A stretch of DNA of 64,000 bases from Cryomorpha ignava (lineage in GTDB: Bacteria; Bacteroidota; Bacteroidia; Flavobacteriales_D; Cryomorphaceae), in assembly GCF_010686655.1 (NCBI RefSeq), contig NZ_JAAGVY010000020.1:17485-81484 (forward strand). Direction: 5' to 3'. Positions 61,962 to 64,000 of this stretch are shown piece after piece. Position 1 is the stretch's first letter. The number at the start of each line of letters is the position of its first letter. The position numbers and the translations under genes are program-made. The notes below the pieces were generated by a model. That model was not told the DNA's origin. It did no database searches and was given only the letters and a program-made list of their open reading frames with translations.

Positions 61962-62378
61962 CTATTTTTTACCGTCAATCAACTTTCTATCGTGCTTTCT
62001 TAGCTTTCTAAGTAAAGTATCTCGTGGCATTTGTGATTTAGAAATGTCAAGATGATGGATTGCAAGAACCTTGGGATATGGGTAACAGATATAAAAAATA
62101 CTGTCGTACAAAAACGGGGAAAATTTATCTACACTTTCCATCATTGGCGTTTCTCCCGTTAAATACTCTCTGTGTATCAAAACAGAATCGTTCTCGTTTA
62201 AAAGCTCAAAATCTATTGGCGATATATGCTCAAACACATCTAATTGAAAGAACTTCACTTGTAAATTCTCGCTTCCTTCAACTCTTTTTTGTCCTATTTC
62301 TTCGTATTTATTAGAAAAACAAGACGCAAGACCACAAGTCAAAAGAATGACAACTACTATATAATTCCCTTTTTTCAT
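61962..62378 (-). CDS. Candidate immunity lipoprotein of RHS block A
   Basis: 138 residues with a lipoprotein signal (MKKGNYIVVVILLTCGLASC, lipobox LASC). The mature part (EEIGQKRVEGSENLQVKFFQ ... LAIHHLDISKSQMPRDTLLR) is mixed alpha/beta with a basic end. No known family. Its start codon shares one base with the RHS stop (TAATG), so the two are coupled, and a terminator follows. Coupling and position make it the probable immunity protein of the block A tip; the lipid anchor implies action in the periplasm. Confidence 0.72.
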   Translation of the reverse strand: MKKGNYIVVVILLTCGLASCFSNKYEEIGQKRVEGSENLQVKFFQLDVFEHISPIDFELLNENDSVLIHREYLTGETPMMESVDKFSPFLYDSIFYICYPYPKVLAIHHLDISKSQMPRDTLLRKLRKHDRKLIDGKK

Positions 62379-64000
62379 TATCGCTTCCTAATTAAGTCTT
62401 GGTCTAAAAGAATAAGATTTGCTTTTCCAAAATCTCTTGTAGAGCTTATTGATGCGGGTTTTATTGTATTCAACCTATCAGGAACACCAAAATTGCTTGA
62501 TGTATATGGAGTATCAAAATAACGGGGATTAAAGCTCCTGTTTTTATATTGGCTATCGGTAAAAGTCCCAGGGTAGCTTCGATATACGTCAATAGCTTGT
62601 TCAGGTGATACAGGTTTAGTCATGGCTTCGACTTCACTTCTTTCCATTCCTTCAATAGTTCGATAAAAGCTCAACATATTTGATGGCAAATCTTCAGGTG
62701 AAAATGATGAGTCGCCCCTTCCTACTAAAGCACCAACAGCTTGAAATGATTCAAAAGCCATTGAAACATCTTGGAAAATCGCAAGGGCTACGGACTTCCT
62801 TTCATCAAGGTTAAGTCCTTCTTTAACTAAATACTGCCTTTCGATACCAATTGAAAAATCCCCAACTACTATATCTTGTTTGTAATTTACTGAATAGTAA
62901 CCCCTATGGATTTGGTCGGAAGATGGTTCATTTTTTAACTGTCTCCACAGTTCCCCAACTCCTATATTAGGTTCATTCCTTTCTGTATCAGTAAACGCAT
63001 GAGAATTATCTACCCAACCATAGTTAGCAGTAAATGACAATTTATCATTTAAAATAGCACTTTCATGCTTATCTCGTGGGGCAACGGCTGTAATTTCAAC
63101 CGCATCTATCGAAGCTGTGTAAGTCTTGCCATCATCGCCAACGAACGTATCCCCCTTTTTAACAGGGTCGCCACCACCACCGCCATCATCCAAAGCACCC
63201 GTGGGGTCGGTTAAGTTGATTGGGTTGTTCTGTACATAATTGTAAGGCGTTAGCCAAGCTCGCTGTTCTTTGGCGGGGTCAACAGACACAAAACGGCAGA
63301 GCCACGGAGCATAATACCTTTGCCCATATTCGTACAATCCACTCTCCTCATCCTTCTCCTTCCCGTTATACCTGTATCGTTTGTATTGAAACCCACCAAA
63401 ACTCGTCTCTCCAAAAGGATAATACTCCTCTCGGTTAATCAAAGAACCCGTAGTCTTCAAAACAGCATTGCAATTGTTCAAATGATCGCCAATCATATAT
63501 TTAATCGCAAAAGTATTGTCATCCACATTATTTCCAACACGAATGGTAGCTATCAAGGCACCGTCATCAGAGATTTTAATCGTATTGAAAAATCGATCAT
63601 TATCAATACTACCACCCACAGTCTTGGTATAAGTAGTCTCAAACATCCCGCCATCCATGTAAAAGGTTACTACAATCTTATTCCCTTTTCGAGTGTGTTT
63701 CTTTATCCTGTCGCCTTTAGCATTATAAAAATAATTGGTGTAAACAGAGGGCGTAGAAGTCCCGGCCTGATTTTTAAAAACAGCCAGTTTATCATTCGCT
63801 CCCCATTCATAATATCTGCTCTGACCTTCTTTGGTTAAGCTGCCGTTTGGGTCATAAGTATTTCCATAAGTCGTGCTATTTACTGTAAACCCCTTAAGCT
63901 TATTATCGGAACTGTCGTATGTGTAATCTCTGATAAAATCCTGATTGGCGTGACCATCGGCCACGTGCTTCAAATTTTGGATATTACCGATTTTATCGTA
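62378..64000 (-). CDS. TcC-like RHS protein, 3' part with toxin tip, block A
   Basis: The frame is open to the window end, so only the last 540 residues are seen. It begins YDKIGNIQNLKHVADG and goes on with RHS strands (YTYDSSDNKLKGFTVNSTTY, YYEWGANDKLAVFKNQAGTS, KYMIGDHLNNCNAVLKTTGS) and REEYYPFGETSF. The RHS-associated core follows (YRYNGKEKDEESGLYEYGQR, FVSVDPAKEQ, YNYVQNNPINLTDPTGA), then a tip of about 270 residues opening with a Gly stretch. The DPTGA site is the usual self-cleavage point. No toxin family is recognised in the tip. This is the only copy with an uninterrupted shell, so it may be the active gene of the locus. Confidence 0.85.
   Translation of the reverse strand, partial: YDKIGNIQNLKHVADGHANQDFIRDYTYDSSDNKLKGFTVNSTTYGNTYDPNGSLTKEGQSRYYEWGANDKLAVFKNQAGTSTPSVYTNYFYNAKGDRIKKHTRKGNKIVVTFYMDGGMFETTYTKTVGGSIDNDRFFNTIKISDDGALIATIRVGNNVDDNTFAIKYMIGDHLNNCNAVLKTTGSLINREEYYPFGETSFGGFQYKRYRYNGKEKDEESGLYEYGQRYYAPWLCRFVSVDPAKEQRAWLTPYNYVQNNPINLTDPTGALDDGGGGGDPVKKGDTFVGDDGKTYTASIDAVEITAVAPRDKHESAILNDKLSFTANYGWVDNSHAFTDTERNEPNIGVGELWRQLKNEPSSDQIHRGYYSVNYKQDIVVGDFSIGIERQYLVKEGLNLDERKSVALAIFQDVSMAFESFQAVGALVGRGDSSFSPEDLPSNMLSFYRTIEGMERSEVEAMTKPVSPEQAIDVYRSYPGTFTDSQYKNRSFNPRYFDTPYTSSNFGVPDRLNTIKPASISSTRDFGKANLILLDQDLIRKR

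Overview
The window comes from a Bacteroidota genome, most likely a marine or freshwater Flavobacteriia/Cryomorphaceae-like organism. The evidence is four type IX secretion (T9SS) cargo proteins with type A or type B C-terminal sorting domains, a PorP/SprF-family outer-membrane partner, several TAnnTTTG promoter -7 boxes, an AT-rich base composition and Bacteroidota-style RHS loci. The genus cannot be named from the sequence.

Layout. 1-7.1 kb is mostly housekeeping: a partial alpha/beta hydrolase, gatC, an ECF sigma factor with a coupled single-pass anti-sigma-like gene and an outer-membrane barrel, a Fic AMPylase with its own operator-like inverted repeats, and lepA. At 7.1-8.0 kb is a decayed toxin-antitoxin pair whose antitoxin gene was split by a 141-bp insertion with a perfect 8-bp target duplication. 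8-13.7 kb carries two related secreted proteins, one with a type A and one with a type B sorting domain. 13.8-21.4 kb holds metF, a VapC-type toxin-antitoxin pair, a second 141-bp element, a sugar-nucleotide operon (rfbD-rfbB-phosphohexomutase) and a ChaN-like gene. 21.7-25.7 kb has an LRR-like secreted protein, two overlapping PAS-LuxR regulators and a ChaN pseudogene fragment.

26.2-40.2 kb is dominated by one 4333-residue secreted protein: an IgGFc-binding-like head, 41 units of about 88 residues each with two conserved cysteines, two PKD domains and a type B sorting domain. It is followed at once by its probable PorP/SprF partner. Units 9-23 are five copies of a three-unit higher-order repeat. 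40.2-42.6 kb is a repeat-rich zone with a third, diverged small element, large inverted repeats, an IS110-family transposase with a long noncoding leader, and 84-bp tandem repeats. 42.6-46.4 kb is a Mn/Zn/Fe-type ABC transporter operon in which the first permease is fused to a DtxR/MntR-like domain; a perfect 14-bp palindrome sits upstream as the likely operator. 46.6-50 kb has dxr, rseP, an HPt protein and a single-domain response regulator, then an XRE-regulator remnant.

50.4-64 kb, all on the minus strand, is an RHS polymorphic-toxin array. A TcC-like RHS gene (block A, cut by the window end) with its own small lipoprotein and terminator is followed by four displaced RHS C-terminal tip plus candidate-immunity modules (B, C, D, E). 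The RHS sequence kept 5' of each tip gets shorter from B to E, and modules C, D and E each begin at or just after the stop codon of the previous immunity gene. In B, C and D the RHS frame is cut at the same point by the same roughly 170-bp sequence with two hairpins. The five tips differ completely in sequence, as do the five partner genes, so this looks like an archive of exchanged toxin/immunity cassettes. This array, the 141-bp transposed element and the permease-repressor fusion are the most interesting parts of the window.
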